The notes: a model not told the origin generated them from the sequence alone. Counted from the stretch's first letter, positions 1 through 12,236 are shown. The stretch is 64,000 nucleotides of DNA from Chrysoperla carnea (GCF_905475395.1 NC_058339.1:90034520-90098519); one strand, 5' to 3'. Translations and numbers: made by a program.

Positions 1-294
1 TTAAACTTAATGTATGAAGAGAAGGATAGTTTCATAACTATATACACCTTTTGTATTGTTGTAACTACACACGATGAAGTACACCATGGCAAAAGAACAA
101 ATTGATGGTATAGAGTTATAGTAAAGTAATTTTAATAGCCACGCTATGTAATTAAATTTATGTTACAAATTTTATTACAAATAAGATACATCACTATTAA
201 ATTAGTAAAGATGGTTACATTGAAACAGAATTGGTTAAGGGGGAACTCTATGTATGGTTGTTTAATCAACAAGTTATCAGATCATCCAATAATA

Positions 295-710
295 GACTAC
301 AAGCCCATGCTGAAAATTTTACATTGTAAAGACCCACCAGGAATCATGTTAAAAAGACGCGCGATACAGGTGAATACAGGTGAGAATTAATTGTCACACG
401 CTTTGGCATCTCATCCCTGCACCACCAAATATGTACAGCAGTGCTGGATACTAACTCTCCATAAGTATTCGAAGCTTATTACACAAATGCCGCACAGAAA
501 TAAATTTAGTAACTTCAGTACCGGAGATAAAATTTTTAGACCTCCCGCCAATTTCCGTGATTAAGCCTACGTGATTTATTTCTGTTTGGCATTTATGCAA
601 TTAGCTTCGAATAATTATGCAGAGCTAGTATCCAGTAACGCCGTACATACTTGCTGGTACAGGTGGGATAACATTCAGGTGGGATAACATTCTCCGGATA
701 TTCTCACCTA
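295..710. repeat. Foldback repeat, family D copy 1
   Basis: The left half begins with GACTACAAGCCCATGCTG and runs through an ACAGGTGAG motif. The right half (about 585-710) carries the same material in reverse complement: TTATGCA, AGCTTCGAAT, CTAGTATCCAG, TACAGGTGGG. Related halves occur at 42771-43148, 43227-43484 and 54887-55056. I see no coding capacity, and the transposon class is unknown. Confidence 0.55.
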
Positions 711-2084
711 TGTCGGAATTCCCAGTGCCGGATATCTCAGTAGTTATTCCATAGAAAGCGCGTTTTTAACTTCTATGCTTCACATCTATAATCAAATATG
801 GGTATTCATTAATATTGTAGTATTTTAGGCAGTAGTAGTGATGAGCAAAATAAGTCTCGCAGTCTTGGCCTAGATCACTTCGACAAGATCAATACCAAGG
901 CTAAGTAAGCAAGAATCAAGACCAAAAGCAAGACGCAACACGCAACTCTGCAAGACCGATACCTAACGCTACAATACCAAGACTTATTTCTTCAAGACCA
1001 AGGCTCATAACAAGACTTTCACCAAATTTATTATTGAAAACAGGCCCGTCGTTTTGGGGAGCAAACCCCTCCCATTCAGAATCTCTCCACGTAAATTAGA
1101 ATTAGCATTATAGTCCTGTAAATACACCCATTTATTTTCACTGACTAGTCAGACACTCATGCATATTTTGAGCTCGATACATTCTTAGACTTTCAAATCG
1201 AAACTTCAAATATGAAACCTGGATCATAGCGAGGCTATCGTAATGGGCTGCGAAACAGATTTAAATTGAAAGAAGAGGAAACGCTGGAGAGGAGTTCAGA
1301 GAAATTTTCAAAACCATGAGCGATATCTGCGAGAAAGTTCGTCATAACAGCTTCAATGTTGGAAAAAACAGACTTATATTATTATTGCTCTTCACTAGTC
1401 AGTAAGGGGTAGTAAGTTATTTTCATCATCTGAGATTTTGAATGTGTGGACCATAAGAATTGCACTCACATGAACACCGTGTTTCAATCTGAATTTTCGC
1501 ATTCTAAGGCTAAATTTTTTTTTCCTCTACTTGAGTACCCCCTTAACATTATAATGTTTTCTAAAACTGTGTGTTCCAGTGGGTATGTATGATAGTATAT
1601 GGCCATAATTTTACTATCATAAATATATAAGCCATTTTAATGTACATAGTTTTGCTATAAAATAGTGTGTTAGTTACTTTACTTGTAAGCTAACTAGCTC
1701 CAGTTACGTTCAAGCTACTAAATAAAATTATTGCTCCTTTTTTTTAAACATAATAAAATCATATATAAATATAAAAATCATAGACTAGTTACGTAGCTAT
1801 AGAACGCTTAAAAAGTCTAAATTTTACAAAGTACGGCGCATATCACAAAACCATATGAAACAATTATTTTTGTGGATGTAGCCATGATTAATGAACAGTA
1901 TTTTTAACTATCAAGAATGTCAGTTCACTAATAAGCTATAATTCACGAATAATGCAGTGACTTCATTGCCTAAAAGAACGGAGTAATTTGAGCGTCAAAT
2001 CCGGTAGTTCTGATTTTTTTGCAGATTTGTTTATGATGTTAGCCCAATGAATAATACATAATACAAGTTTGTGACCTCCAACGC
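711..2084. other. Gene-free stretch, CAAGAC-rich patch
   Basis: I see no gene here. Positions 860-1020 are rich in degenerate CAAGAC/CCAAGG words, like an eroded short tandem repeat. The rest is AT-rich single-copy-looking sequence with scattered stops in all frames. Confidence 0.5.
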
Positions 2085-2540
2085 CGAACGCAACTTTGTT
2101 AAAAATCGAAAAACTGTAAAAATTTCAGATTTGGAATGCTTTTAAAGTAGACTAAATTTGCTATAATATGAGTTAAAAATTGTCTCGGGAGATCTAATGG
2201 TTTCCGAGATAAAGTTTTTCACAGTTAATTATTTTTTCATTCAAACTTCGCCATTTTTTACAATATTCTGTCGCAATTTTATTCAATAAACATGGATTAT
2301 TCACTGAGCATTATAAACAAGCCAGAAGAGCCTGAAATTTACGTTAATAAAATTTGAAAGTTTTTATCTCGGAAATTATTGGATCTACAGAAATAATTCT
2401 AGTCTTATATTGTAGCAAATTTAGTCTACTTTATAAAAATACTAAGGGTACCATCAAACTAGTCCTGTGAGGCTATAGCCGCCAAATACTTTTCACGGTA
2501 ATTTTCACGGTATTTTTGATTTTTGACAAAGTTGTGTTCG
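2085..2540. repeat. Long foldback repeat (about 455 bp)
   Basis: The left arm holds CAACTTTGTTAAAAATCGA, AAAGTAGACTAAATTTGCTA and TTTCCGAGATAAA. The right arm repeats these blocks in reverse complement and in reverse order (TTTATCTCGGAAAT, TAGCAAATTTAGTCTACTTT, TGACAAAGTTGTG). The arms are imperfect, so this is an old non-coding inverted-repeat element. Confidence 0.6.
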
Positions 2541-3652
2541 TGGAATACGTCTATGTTTTCGTGTTGGGGATCATTTCTTGAACAGGTACACAGCTACAAA
2601 CAGCATCTATTAGCAGAAAAGTGAACGAAATCGATAAGTATGCGTGCTAACGCCATCTATTGGAACATAAATGAACGAAGTCGGTAAGTAAACCAACATT
2701 GGAATATTAATTCGTACTATTCTTCCAATTATCCGAATATCGTTTTATACATAGTCGTATCCTCATAAAAGTAACAACAGTATCAAAGATACATACTAAT
2801 CAGGGTTTGTTTTTAGTTTTAACTCTTATAAAAACTTGTCAACCAGTATCGTTTACACGGGAAAACCTTCATAAATGATGGATCATAGATATACTTTTCA
2901 AAAGCCCTCTATACAGATATTACAATATCTATTATTGAAACTAGTATTAATACAATGTTGTTATAAATTTTACTATTAATTATATGTTAAAGAAAAAGTT
3001 CATTAAATAAATAATAATGTATTTAATCTTTTTGATGGAGAAAATTTATTACTATCACATAAAAATCTACTCTATTTTTTTTATATACATTTAGTATTTT
3101 ATAGTATTCCGCCACTGTTTTTTTCTTACTATATCGTAGAATATAAAAAAACACTGGCGAGCAAAAGAGCTCCATCACTAAAGTAATGTTTTCCCCTCAT
3201 TATATATTTCTCATTAAAAGATGATGTTATCTAATCTCATTTCAAGTTTTGAAAACATTCAATATCTACATCAAAATTCGTAGGGTAGAAGCTGCGTTAG
3301 CTAAACGAATTTCCTCAGAGATTGAAAAACCTTTGGAACCAACCTTTCTTGTTGAACTTCGATACAGTTCATAAGTTTATATTTTAAAGGAAAGAGTTTA
3401 TATTTTAACTTAAAAATCGTAAATAAACTATATCTAATTACAACGTATAAAAAGAAGACTTCATTATAACTTTATTTGAAACGTTTTTTAGAGATGGCGT
3501 ATATAAAATTTAATATCTATTTAAAGAAACAAATATGTATGAGAAAAAGGCTTTCAAAACACAATTTTCTTAAAAAGATGTGCCTATGAAATTAAAAAAA
3601 AAAAAAAAAAACGGTAGTTGCCTGATGTCAAATTTGCCATATTAAGCATAAT
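2541..3652. other. Gene-free AT-rich stretch
   Basis: No reading frame or recognised element. Short direct words (CATCTATT, GAACGAA) recur at 2605-2685. A poly-A run of about 20 bases at 3594-3611 lies just before family A copy 1. Confidence 0.45.
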
Positions 3653-4203
3653 AAGTGAAAACAAACAATTGACTGAGTTAATTGTTGAAATACCATGCAT
3701 AGTCAGTGTTGGTTTCTTTATCACATTACACATACAAACATGTGACACATACATAACTGATAATCAAGTACAGTACATATTATAAAATTTCCGCCTAATT
3801 GGCGCCCTCACGGGTAAACAGTGATGTTTACGAAAAAATGTTTCAAACAATTGTTTAATTTTTAATAAGGAACATTTTTTACATTTAAACTTTTGTTCTA
3901 TCTCTAACAGTTTACAAGATGGATCCTACGGACCCAAGACCCAATTGACCTATGATGCTCATTTACGAACTTGACCTCACTTTTTACGTCCTGAATACGC
4001 TGTAAAAATTTCAGCTCGATATCTTTTTTCGTTTTTGAGTTATCGTGTCCACAGACGGACGGACAACCGGAAATGGACTAATTAGGTGATTTTATGAACA
4101 CCTATGACAAAATTTTTTTCCTAGCATCATTATTTTTAAGCGTTACAAACTTGGGACGAAACTGAATATACTATGTATATTTCATATATACATGGTATAA
4201 AAA
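3653..4203 (+). repeat. Family A element, copy 1
   Basis: Full-length copy of an interspersed element of about 550 bp, seen ten times in this window. It begins with an AAGTGAAAACAAAC block and an imperfect hairpin, CAATTGACTGAGTTAATTG. In the middle are the GTAAACAGTGATGTTTAC palindrome and a GACGGACGGAC run. It ends CATGGTATAAAAA. There is no transposase-sized frame, so the class is unknown. The short hydrophobic frame near its right end is broken here by a stop (AACTGA). Confidence 0.85.
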
Positions 4204-5651
4204 GAATCCATTAAGATTAAAAAAAACAATTTGGAAAGTAGAAAATAATTTGACAAAAATATATTAAAAAAACCAACTTTTTCCTCTCTTATAATAAAAA
4301 TAATTCGAACTATATTCGAGAATAATGAGTGCAACGATCGTACAGTGAGTGTTGGAAACATCAAGCCACACACATATTGTGTCTATTAAGGAAATTAAAA
4401 TTTGAATATATGTGAGTTTTAGTATCAGCTATTTTAGGTGTCTAGTTGGCAATTAAAATACATTGCATTTATTATATTTTTTACAGTGTAATGTGTGTAT
4501 ATAGTGATCTATAACCAATTCCAAAAAATGTGACCCTTCAAAATTATATCAAAATATTAATGAAGTTGTTAAAATAATTTTAATTTGGAAAACGTTTAGT
4601 AAAGGAAAATGAACAAGAATAATTATTTTTGGTACAATTATTTTCTTTAAAAGTGAATTCATGGATAGCATAGTACAAATTGACCTTTTATGTAATACAA
4701 CTTGCTTTGCTCGTAAGTAGTTTCCTCTCTTGACCCCGCCTGTGGCAATCGTCTCCGCGTCACAAAAATTTCCAATACATGTAATGTAATGTCAGTAAAA
4801 AATGTATCACAAAAAATTTTCCCTCCCAATATTTTACCCCATAATTTAACATGTGTAAAAAACTTCATGCTTCTTCAATCAGTTTCTTCTTTTATATACA
4901 AGGTGCTTTTTTTTTAATTGACAAATGGTTGGAACTCTTAGGCAGAAATTTGTAGCAAAAATATGTTCAATTTGAACAAAAATAGTTTTTATAAAAAACG
5001 AACCACTTTTATTAGATTGATAGGAAATTTTTTTTCGAAGAGTGCTAAAATTTCGCTAAAACAATTGCCTAAATTTCGCAAAACAACGAAATAACAATTT
5101 GGATGCGATAATAGTATTTTGAGTAAAACTTTTCATCTTAAACTATATACGGTTTGCGGAAAAATGTTTCTGACAAAAAACGTTACTTTTTTAATCAATA
5201 TCAACTTTCTAATTTAGAGTGTTCATCTATATCGATTACAAATTATGGAGCTGATTGAGCTTTTCATTGAAAATCTAGGTGATGTTTAAAGTCTGTGTAA
5301 GATGTGCGCCTACACACCTAACATTTTTCGCTTGAAGCATTTTTATCGATAAAAGTTATTTTTCGAGTTTCTCTGTATATAGAATTTTGCAACTGAGCAT
5401 ATCCCTCCAAATATAACTCCTAATATTTGTTCTCAGTTTATTATTTTTAGGCCGATGTATTAGATTCATTTCAGTTTGAACTATCTCTAGTTTCATGTAC
5501 ATAGTGTTATATAATTTGGTATCCGTTGTGTTATTACATTATTTTGGTCTCTCATGAAACGCACACATAGAAACACATCGAGATATATACATAGAAAGAA
5601 CATAGAAATTTATAACATTGTAAAACTATATTATGAATATATTTTGCTCCT
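4204..5651. other. Gene-free stretch with a dispersed repeat
   Basis: No gene seen. About 4895-5390 resembles, on the opposite strand, sequence at about 39990-40290 and 61245-61370. Shared words include AAGGTGCTTTTTTT, TTCAATTTGAACAAAAAT and CGATAAA. This indicates an unclassified dispersed repeat. Position 4660-4870 has an open minus frame of 69 codons without any family feature. Confidence 0.4.
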
Positions 5652-5905
5652 ATTCGTTGTGTGCGTAGTCATGGTGGGGATAATAAAATCGATGCCAGCG
5701 CTTTAAGTGAAAAATTTTGGAGATAAAGTGGGCTGTTATGACTAATTTGCAATTATTTACATGTTAATGATATAGAAACTGTCAAATTAAAATGATTGAA
5801 AAACACTAATTAATTAAACTTAATGCATTAAAAATTGTGAAAATAAGAAATCAAATTGTACAAATATTATTTTTCAAATGTTAATTATCGTAATTATTTA
5901 TTTAA
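5652..5905 (+). repeat. Direct repeat, family B copy 1
   Basis: Starts ATTCGTTGTGTGCGTAGTCA and runs through GGCTGTTATGACTAATTTGC and ATTAAACTTAATGCATTAAA. The same sequence, in the same order and orientation, lies at 11461-11684. There the match stops exactly where family A copy 2 begins. Confidence 0.7.
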
Positions 5906-6435
5906 ATTTGTGAAACAAGAATATTAAATTTTAAATGTAAGTTTTCAATGCAATCCACACAATTATATATGCATCCATTAATTCTATAATTAAAGTAGTG
6001 TATCGTTGTCATGGAAACGAAATTCACGCTCGGAGCGAATATGCTTGCTTGTAACACTCATTTTATCGTAATGCTTCCTACTTTACCGACCGACACACAT
6101 AACTATTAACGTATGTATGTATGTGATACACAGAAAATAGTTTTGTAAAACTTTTATATTATTAATAATTGTTATTTGGAGAGTTTGTAGAAATAATTAA
6201 AGTATAATTTGTTTATTTATAGTTATAAATTATTTTTTTTCGCAAAAAATTGAACCGATTCCCAAAAATTATTAAAAAAGTAAACGTAAATGCAATTATA
6301 TTTTTTTGTTTTTAATTGCGTTGTTGAATGTGGGGTATACGAAATAGTATACCTACCTCATCACTTTCAGTAAGTCTCAATTGTTTTTCCTTTTTTTTTT
6401 CGAATAATTTATTAAAAGGTTTTTTATTATTTTAG

Positions 6436-6554
6436 CTCCAAGTAATTTTCATGATCTTTCAATACATACTGTCCCAAATTTGTTTGAGGGTAGCCTCAAA
6501 GAAAAAGAGCAGGAGGAAGAAAGTGAAATTGACCATGATGAAAATGAGTCATTT
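6436..6554 (+). CDS. Candidate isolated exon, acidic peptide
   Basis: A pyrimidine-rich tract ending TTATTATTTTAG precedes this 119-nt open segment, and GTATGTTTTTT follows it, so both splice sites fit consensus. Read with two leading bases it gives 39 codons without a stop and ends in phase 0. The first half reads roughly PSNFHDLSIHTVPNLF and the second half is rich in Glu and Asp. Base composition is less AT-rich than the flanks. I do not recognise the family. I found no partner exons nearby, so it may belong to a gene with long introns, or it may be chance. Confidence 0.35.
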
Positions 6555-6675
6555 GTATGTTTTTTTAGATTTGTAATGTTTTTTATGTTTTATTTTTCAG
6601 ATTAATATTTAAAATTATAATTTTTTTGATATTTTTCTATTAAAAAAAAAGTCTTTTTATACCAAAAAAAATTTT

Positions 6676-6913
6676 GTGATTTTTAGTGAATCTGAAGGAC
6701 ACTAATTAAATTTAAGACTTATATAGTTTTCTCATCGATGCCATTATACGAACTGGAAAAAACTGAAATGGGACCACAAGGGAAACACCAGCTTTCAAAT
6801 AAAAAAATATTCATCAAAATCGGTTCACCCGGTCAAAAGTTCTGAATAACAAACATTAAAAAAAAAAAATATAGTCGAATTGAGATCCTTCTTTTTTGAA
6901 TTTGAAGTCGGTT
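6676..6913 (-). repeat. AACCGACTTC repeat, family C copy 1
   Basis: On the minus strand it opens with TTTTTAACCGACTTCAAATT and passes through a GGTGAACCGATTTTGATGA-like block and the GAAAGCTGGTG block. It ends at a block found in other copies at 7515, 9779, 48337 and 60976. Repeats with this opening motif are common in insect genomes. I cannot assign a class. Confidence 0.7.
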
Positions 6914-7514
6914 AAAAAGATGGGGGTCATCATGGGCTACCCTTTATACACACAGTATAAGAAACATAATATTAGACACTTTGTTTTTTATATGATATCT
7001 ATGGATTATATTCACAAATATTTCTGATTTAGAACTTGTAAAACAGCTAGATACCATATTCGATATTATTATTCTACATTCTATGAAATAGTATATCATA
7101 TAAAACACTTGGGTATGATAATATTGTATCTAAGTTGAATGAAATGATTCGTATAACTTTGAACTCTAAACTCTAACTGTATTAGAGCATGAAAATAAAC
7201 CAATCCAATATATTTTTTATTCTAATTTTAAAGTTGTAAATGTATCTACTGTACATTCTTATATTATTTTAGAATGATTTCTAGTCAATTTAATCATATT
7301 TTTTCTACCGAAATTATTTTTAACAAATGAATTAAAAAGATTACAGTAAAAATAGCGCTGGATCATAATTTATAGAAATAAAAGAAAAAAACCCGGTTTT
7401 GCAACGGGACAATTAGGACAAAAATAGTAGTTTTTGAGAAAAACTTCTATGGATAGTATTGGAGCGTATCAAGTTATATCAAAAATTAGAGAGTTGCAAA
7501 ATACCAGTCTTTTT

Positions 7515-7950
7515 AACCGAGTTCAAACAAAAAAGGAAGAAGTTATCAATTCGACTGTTTTTTTTTTTGTTTTGTTTTTTTTTTTTTTTTTTGGATGAGC
7601 CGATTTTGATAATTTTTTATCTATTTGAAAGCTGGTGCTTCACGTGTGGTCCAGTTCTGACAATGGCATCCATGAGAAAACCATAAAAGTCTAAAATTTG
7701 GATTAACTATGCACGACAAGCTAGGACAAATAACTCAATATCACGCCAACCGATTTCGATGATTATTTTTTTAGTGAAAAATTAGTTAGTGTACTTCAGA
7801 TTCACTAAAAATCATAAAATAAAAAAACTTTTAACATAAAGAAAACCGACTTCTAAAGAAAAGCTTTTCCAAAACAAATTAATATGCACTAAAAAGTAAA
7901 AAAATAACGATAATATAATGTAGTTACAATTATTGTTATTTTTGGAGTGC
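7515..7950 (+). repeat. Family C repeat, copy 2
   Basis: Plus-strand copy starting TAACCGAGTTCAAAC, with long T runs at 7560-7592 and the GAAAGCTGGTGCTTCACGTG block. The distal part (AAAACCGACTTC, then TTAATATGCACT and GATAATATAATG) recurs inverted at 10085-10195. Its open frame of 75 codons is repeat sequence, not a gene. Confidence 0.65.
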
Positions 7951-8402
7951 AGTCCGCCACCATATAAGCAAAGAATAACATTCACTAGCTAATTCTTACT
8001 GATGATGACTACTTGGTAGTCGAAAATACGTATTTTAAAAATACAAAAAACTGATCTAGGAAATTGGGGCAAAAATCGAAATTTATTTCGACATATCCTA
8101 GAGTTCTCATTTATTATCTTCGATAATATTTATATTCTATAGCCTAAGTGTGTCCTTAGTGGATAGTCAATATAACCTTACCTAGCCTATGTATACGAGA
8201 ACGAATCTAGTATTAATTTGTTATCTTGAAAACTATCTCTTGTCCTATTATACAGTGATTCTGAAAGTTATAATCATATATACATGGTATAATAACTGTA
8301 TAATCGTCAGTCAATATAACCGTCATTAAAGTACAATGTGTTATATAAATATAAGTGTATAAACAAAAATGATTTATTTTATGACATAAACATAAACATT
8401 AA

Positions 8403-8407
<5 letters not shown>

Positions 8408-8474
<67 letters not shown>
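8408..8474. repeat. (TA)n microsatellite
   Basis: A pure TA dinucleotide run of about 67 bases, the longest in the window. Flanking sequence is AT-rich and I see no gene within 1 kb. Confidence 0.95.
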
Positions 8475-8477
<3 letters not shown>

Positions 8478-8862
8478 CAAACATAAACATATACATACAT
8501 TTACATAAAATTAAATAATAAACATAATTCTAATCTCATAAGTTATATATACCAAGTTTACCCTACCTACTTCATACAATTGTATATGTAATACTGTGTA
8601 GTAAGGTAAATCATAAACTAATAAATACTTATAAATTATCAATATATATGAAATAAATCATAAATGTAGAGTAAGTACAGTAGTAAGTAGATAACAAACA
8701 TTACAACATTACATTGCTGGTTGCATACCTTTTATTACTAACAACTAAACAACAACATATGGAGTCAAGAGTTACTTGAATTTGTATATCTATCTATCTA
8801 TCTGTTGTAATGTTGTATATAGGAGTGAAAACTTTACATTTACAGAATGATTCATGAATAGA

Positions 8863-9381
8863 ACTAGTATGGCACGCCATTTTACTATTTAATGTCCGAA
8901 AAAAAATGATCGTAATAATAATACATTATTATTATGTTATCATCATAATAATAATCATTTTCATTATGTACATAATTTTAATTCAATCATTTTCATTATG
9001 TACATAATTTTAATTCAATCATTTTTATTATGTACATAATTTTAATTCTCTATTTTCATTATGTACATAATTTTAATTCAATCATTTTTTTTTTATCTGA
9101 TTCAAATAAAATTAACTGATTTGTTATTATGTATCATCATAATAATAATACATTATTATTATGATGATACATAATAATATTACATTTTTATTATGTTATC
9201 ATCATAATTTTAATTCTCATCTCTCTTTTCTCATCTTATCTTATATCAATCTCTCTTTTACTAAGATTTATTTTACAAAATATAAAATATAAAATTTCTG
9301 ATTGAAAAAAAATAATTAATTAATTTTTTTCTCGATAAAAATTAGCCTATTAAATAGTAAAATAGCGTGCCATAAACTAGT
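8863..9381. mobile_element. MITE-like element with 31-bp terminal inverted repeats
   Basis: The left terminus ACTAGTATGGCACGCCATTT is matched in reverse complement at 9349-9381 (AAATAGCGTGCCATAAACTAG). The inside is non-coding and carries a 32-bp tandem repeat (8955-9084) and ATT/AAT stretches. Length and lack of coding sequence fit a non-autonomous DNA transposon. No clear target-site duplication is visible. Confidence 0.6.
8955..9084. repeat. 32-bp tandem repeat, about 4 units
   Basis: Units read TCATTTTCATTATGTACATA then ATTTTAATTCAA. The first two units are identical, the third is shortened by two bases, and the fourth starts TCTATTTTC. It lies inside the terminal-inverted-repeat element at 8863-9381. 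Confidence 0.85.
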
Positions 9382-9700
9382 CAAATAAAATAATTAATTA
9401 AAGAAAATAAAAAACCCGACTGCGTTAGATAAAAACTACGAGGAGTTGGACTCACTTGAGTCAGCCTTTCTTTGACGATCTCTCAAACTTGAAGTCTGTT
9501 GACGTCAAAGCACTCCAGGTGTTCTTAAACAACTCCAAATGGTTCACGGAGTAGTGGCCGGAGATAGGACAACTCTTTTTCGATATCACAACGGACCCTA
9601 TGATCTAAGTGTGTCCCAGGATAGTCACTCTAACCTAACCTAATCTAGCTAAAAACTGAAAAGAAAAAAAACAAGTCTAGTAGTTTACATAGCGACTTAC

Positions 9701-9766
9701 TTAACAGTCGGGACCCATTACAATCTAGATTAGCAAAATCTTCTTAATAATGGGTCTCGACTGTTA
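9701..9766. repeat. Short hairpin
   Basis: The arm TTAACAGTCGGGACCCATTA (9701-9720) is matched by TAATGGGTCTCGACTGTTA (9748-9766), with one mismatch. The loop is about 27 bases. Confidence 0.8.
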
Positions 9767-9778
9767 AAGTTTTATTTT

Positions 9779-10200
9779 TAACCGACTTCAACCAAAAAAG
9801 GAGGAGGTTATCAATTTGTGTTACCTCAGAACTTTCGACTGGGTAAACCGATTTCGATGATTCTTTGTTTTAGTGACAAATTAGTTAGTGTACTTCAGAT
9901 TCATTAAAATCACGAAAAAATTTTAAAAATAAAAAAAAAACTTTTAACAAAAGGAAAACCGACTTCAAAAGAAAAACTTTTCAAAAAGTAAAAAAATAGT
10001 TTTTGGAGTCGGTGTCAGCCAAGCTGATGTAGCAAACTGTTCTGTCAGAGTGGTTTTCTTGGCTGACACCGACTCCAAAAATAACAATAATTTTAATTAC
10101 ATTATATTATCGTTATTTCTTTACTTTTCAGTGCATATTAATTTGTTTTGGAAAAGTTTTTCTTTGGAAGTCGGTTTTATTTTTGTTAAAAGTTTTTATC
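9779..10200. repeat. Palindromic pair of family C repeats around a perfect hairpin
   Basis: The left part (9779-10000) is a plus-strand family C copy. The right part (10081-10200) is family C in reverse orientation. At the centre, 10001-10023 and 10058-10080 form a 23-bp perfect inverted repeat (TTTTGGAGTCGGTGTCAGCC and its complement). The 60-codon frame across it is an artefact of the repeat. Confidence 0.75.
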
Positions 10201-10255
10201 AAATTTTGGTCGTCTCTTTCCCAATAAAATGAAAAATTTTGATGAAGATTCTTTC

Positions 10256-10515
10256 ATTTAACTTTTGATTTCCGTGATATCTGGGTCGATGAAATTAACT
10301 TTGGCGAAAATGCATTGCCAGGTAGGATGACAAAAATACACTCGCAGCACTTAATATTTGCAATGAAGATGCGTTTTCAAATATCTATCAAATGCTTTGC
10401 GGTCTGACAGTTTTACCAGTGACAACAGCGACGAATGAACATACCTTAGATCGACAATGTCTGAAGATTGGCTAAGCAGCTTAGCATCGGTCAAAATACA
10501 TCGAGGTCTAGAGTT
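10256..10515 (+). pseudogene. hAT transposase C-terminal remnant
   Basis: From 10341 the plus strand reads LAALNICNEDAFSNIYQML and then CGLTVLPVTTATNEHT. After a frameshift near 10442 it continues RSTMSEDWLSSLASVKIHRGL. This is the layout of the hAT C-terminal dimerisation region: a (F/Y)PNIY.L core, a LPV(S/T)(T/S)A.(A/N)E motif, a R.TM..(E/D)RL-like helix and a final (L/V).IH(R/Y). Upstream residues around DFRDIWVDEINFGENALP may be part of the same region. No N-terminal zinc finger or catalytic core is nearby. It is a dead fragment. Confidence 0.75.
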
Positions 10516-11358
10516 TTGGAAAAGTGTTTTTTCGGTGCCTCGTACAAAAATACACGAAAAAAGAGTTTTATTGACTTTATAACCTAATATGACGAGAAAA
10601 AAAGTTTAAAATTCTCCCTCCTCCCCTTGGATGATTCCTGTGCATGGGCTTAAGCCATGAATTGTCATCAAGTATTTTCATTTTTTTTTTTCATATTGTG
10701 TTTTCATTCTAGATACGGCCATTTTTTCAATTTTCTTCATTATCTAACTTATTTTCCTTTACGGCTCATTTAAAAAAATTATTAAATTTTTGCTTTGTTA
10801 TAGACTCGCTATTTGTTTATTAGATTCCTGTTCTGAGGTTTAACTATTTGCAAAAGTTAGCTGGATATTCGATGCGGCCTTGGTTGGTACTAGTACCTCG
10901 AATGACATGTTTCTTGAAAGATCTAGTATTCCTGTAGGTTTCTGTACATAAATAAGTAGTTTACGTCTAACCTATAAAATGATAATATAATATATTTTAA
11001 GGAAATGGTACACATTTAGTTAACTACATTCTACAGTTCTTAATATAAGACATTAAATTATATTTGAATTACTACGATTTAATGTAAATACATTCACAAT
11101 ACTTACTACGCAAGAATATTCATTAAGTTTGCATTCCTGAAGATGGTAGGATTGTTATGCTAGGATAGTTATAGAAATTATATTGTAATAATTCATTAAT
11201 TCTGTATTATTATTAAGCACTCATTTTCGGATAAGCTGGATTGTTTTTTTATAAAGCTTTCGTCTGGTGTTCTAATGAAAATGTAAGAAATCCCGAACGA
11301 TACGCCCCTTAAAATATGTTTTGAACAATTATAAAAAAAACCTGTAAAATTATGAATC

Positions 11359-11458
11359 CCTATATATTATAAATGTGAAAGTAAGCATTTTTGTTTGTTT
11401 GTTTGTTACGCTTTCACGTTAAAACTAGCGAATGGTTTTTTAATGAAACTGTACAGCA
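11359..11458 (-). repeat. Terminal fragment of a GTTT-rich element
   Basis: Contains TATATATTATAAATGTGAAAG, (TTTG)n, then TTACGCTTTCACG. The same end, inverted, closes the element at 15415-16306. It lies directly against family B copy 2. Confidence 0.6.
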
Positions 11459-11460
11459 AT

Positions 11461-11684
11461 ATTCGTTGTGTGCGTAGTCATGAAGGGAAAAATTTTGGTG
11501 TTAAAGGAGGCTGTTATGACTAATTTGCCATTCTTTACATGTTAATGTTATAGAAAATGTCAAATTAAAGTTATTCAAAAACACAAATTAATTAAACTTA
11601 ATGCATTAAAAATTGTGAAAATAAGAAATCAAATTGCACAAATATTATTTTTCAAATGTAAATTATCATAATATTATACCATGT
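11461..11684 (+). repeat. Family B direct repeat, copy 2
   Basis: Matches 5652-5905 over more than 200 bp with small indels. Homology stops at 11684, the base before family A copy 2, so family A appears to have inserted into or next to it. Confidence 0.7.
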
Positions 11685-12236
11685 ATATATGAAATAAACA
11701 TAGTATATTAAGTTTCGTCCCAAGTTTGTAACGCTTAAAAATAATGATGCTACGAAAAAAATTTTGGTATAGGTGTTCATAGAATCACCAAATTAGTCCA
11801 TTTCCGATTGTCCGTCCGTCCGTCCGTCTGTGGACACGATAACTCAAAAACGAAAAAAGATATCGAGCTGAAATTTTTACAGCGTTCTCAGGATGTAAAA
11901 AGTGAGGTCGAGTTCGTAAATGAGCATCATAGGTCAATTGGGTCTTGGGTCCGTAGGACCCATTTTGTAAACCGTTAGAGATAGAACAAAAGTTTAAATG
12001 TAAAAAATGTTTCTTATCAAAAATTAAACAACTTTTGTTTGAAACATTTTTTCGTAAACATCACTATTTACCCGTGTGGGGGCCAATTAGGCGGAAATTT
12101 TATAGTATACACTATACTTGAATATCAGTTATGTATGTGCCACATGTATGTATGTGTTATGTGATCAGAAGAAATCAACACTGACTATGCATGGTATTTC
12201 AACAATTAACTCAGTCAATTGTTTGTTTTCACTTGT
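11685..12236 (-). repeat. Family A element, copy 2
   Basis: Full-length minus-strand copy. It starts TATACCATGTATATATGAAA, has GTCCGTCCGTCCGTC at about 11812-11827, and ends in the AATTAACTCAGTCAATTG hairpin and TTTTCACTTGT. On the minus strand the hydrophobic frame (MNTYTKIFFVASLF...) is open to the element end. Confidence 0.85.

Noticed and set aside
4182..4868. Minus-strand frames of 63 and 69 codons
   Set aside because: The first overlaps the end of family A copy 1. The second has no recognisable feature and is expected by chance.
8955..9084. CRISPR-like array
   Set aside because: Four 32-bp units are directly contiguous with no spacers and occur in an insect genome, so this is a simple tandem repeat.
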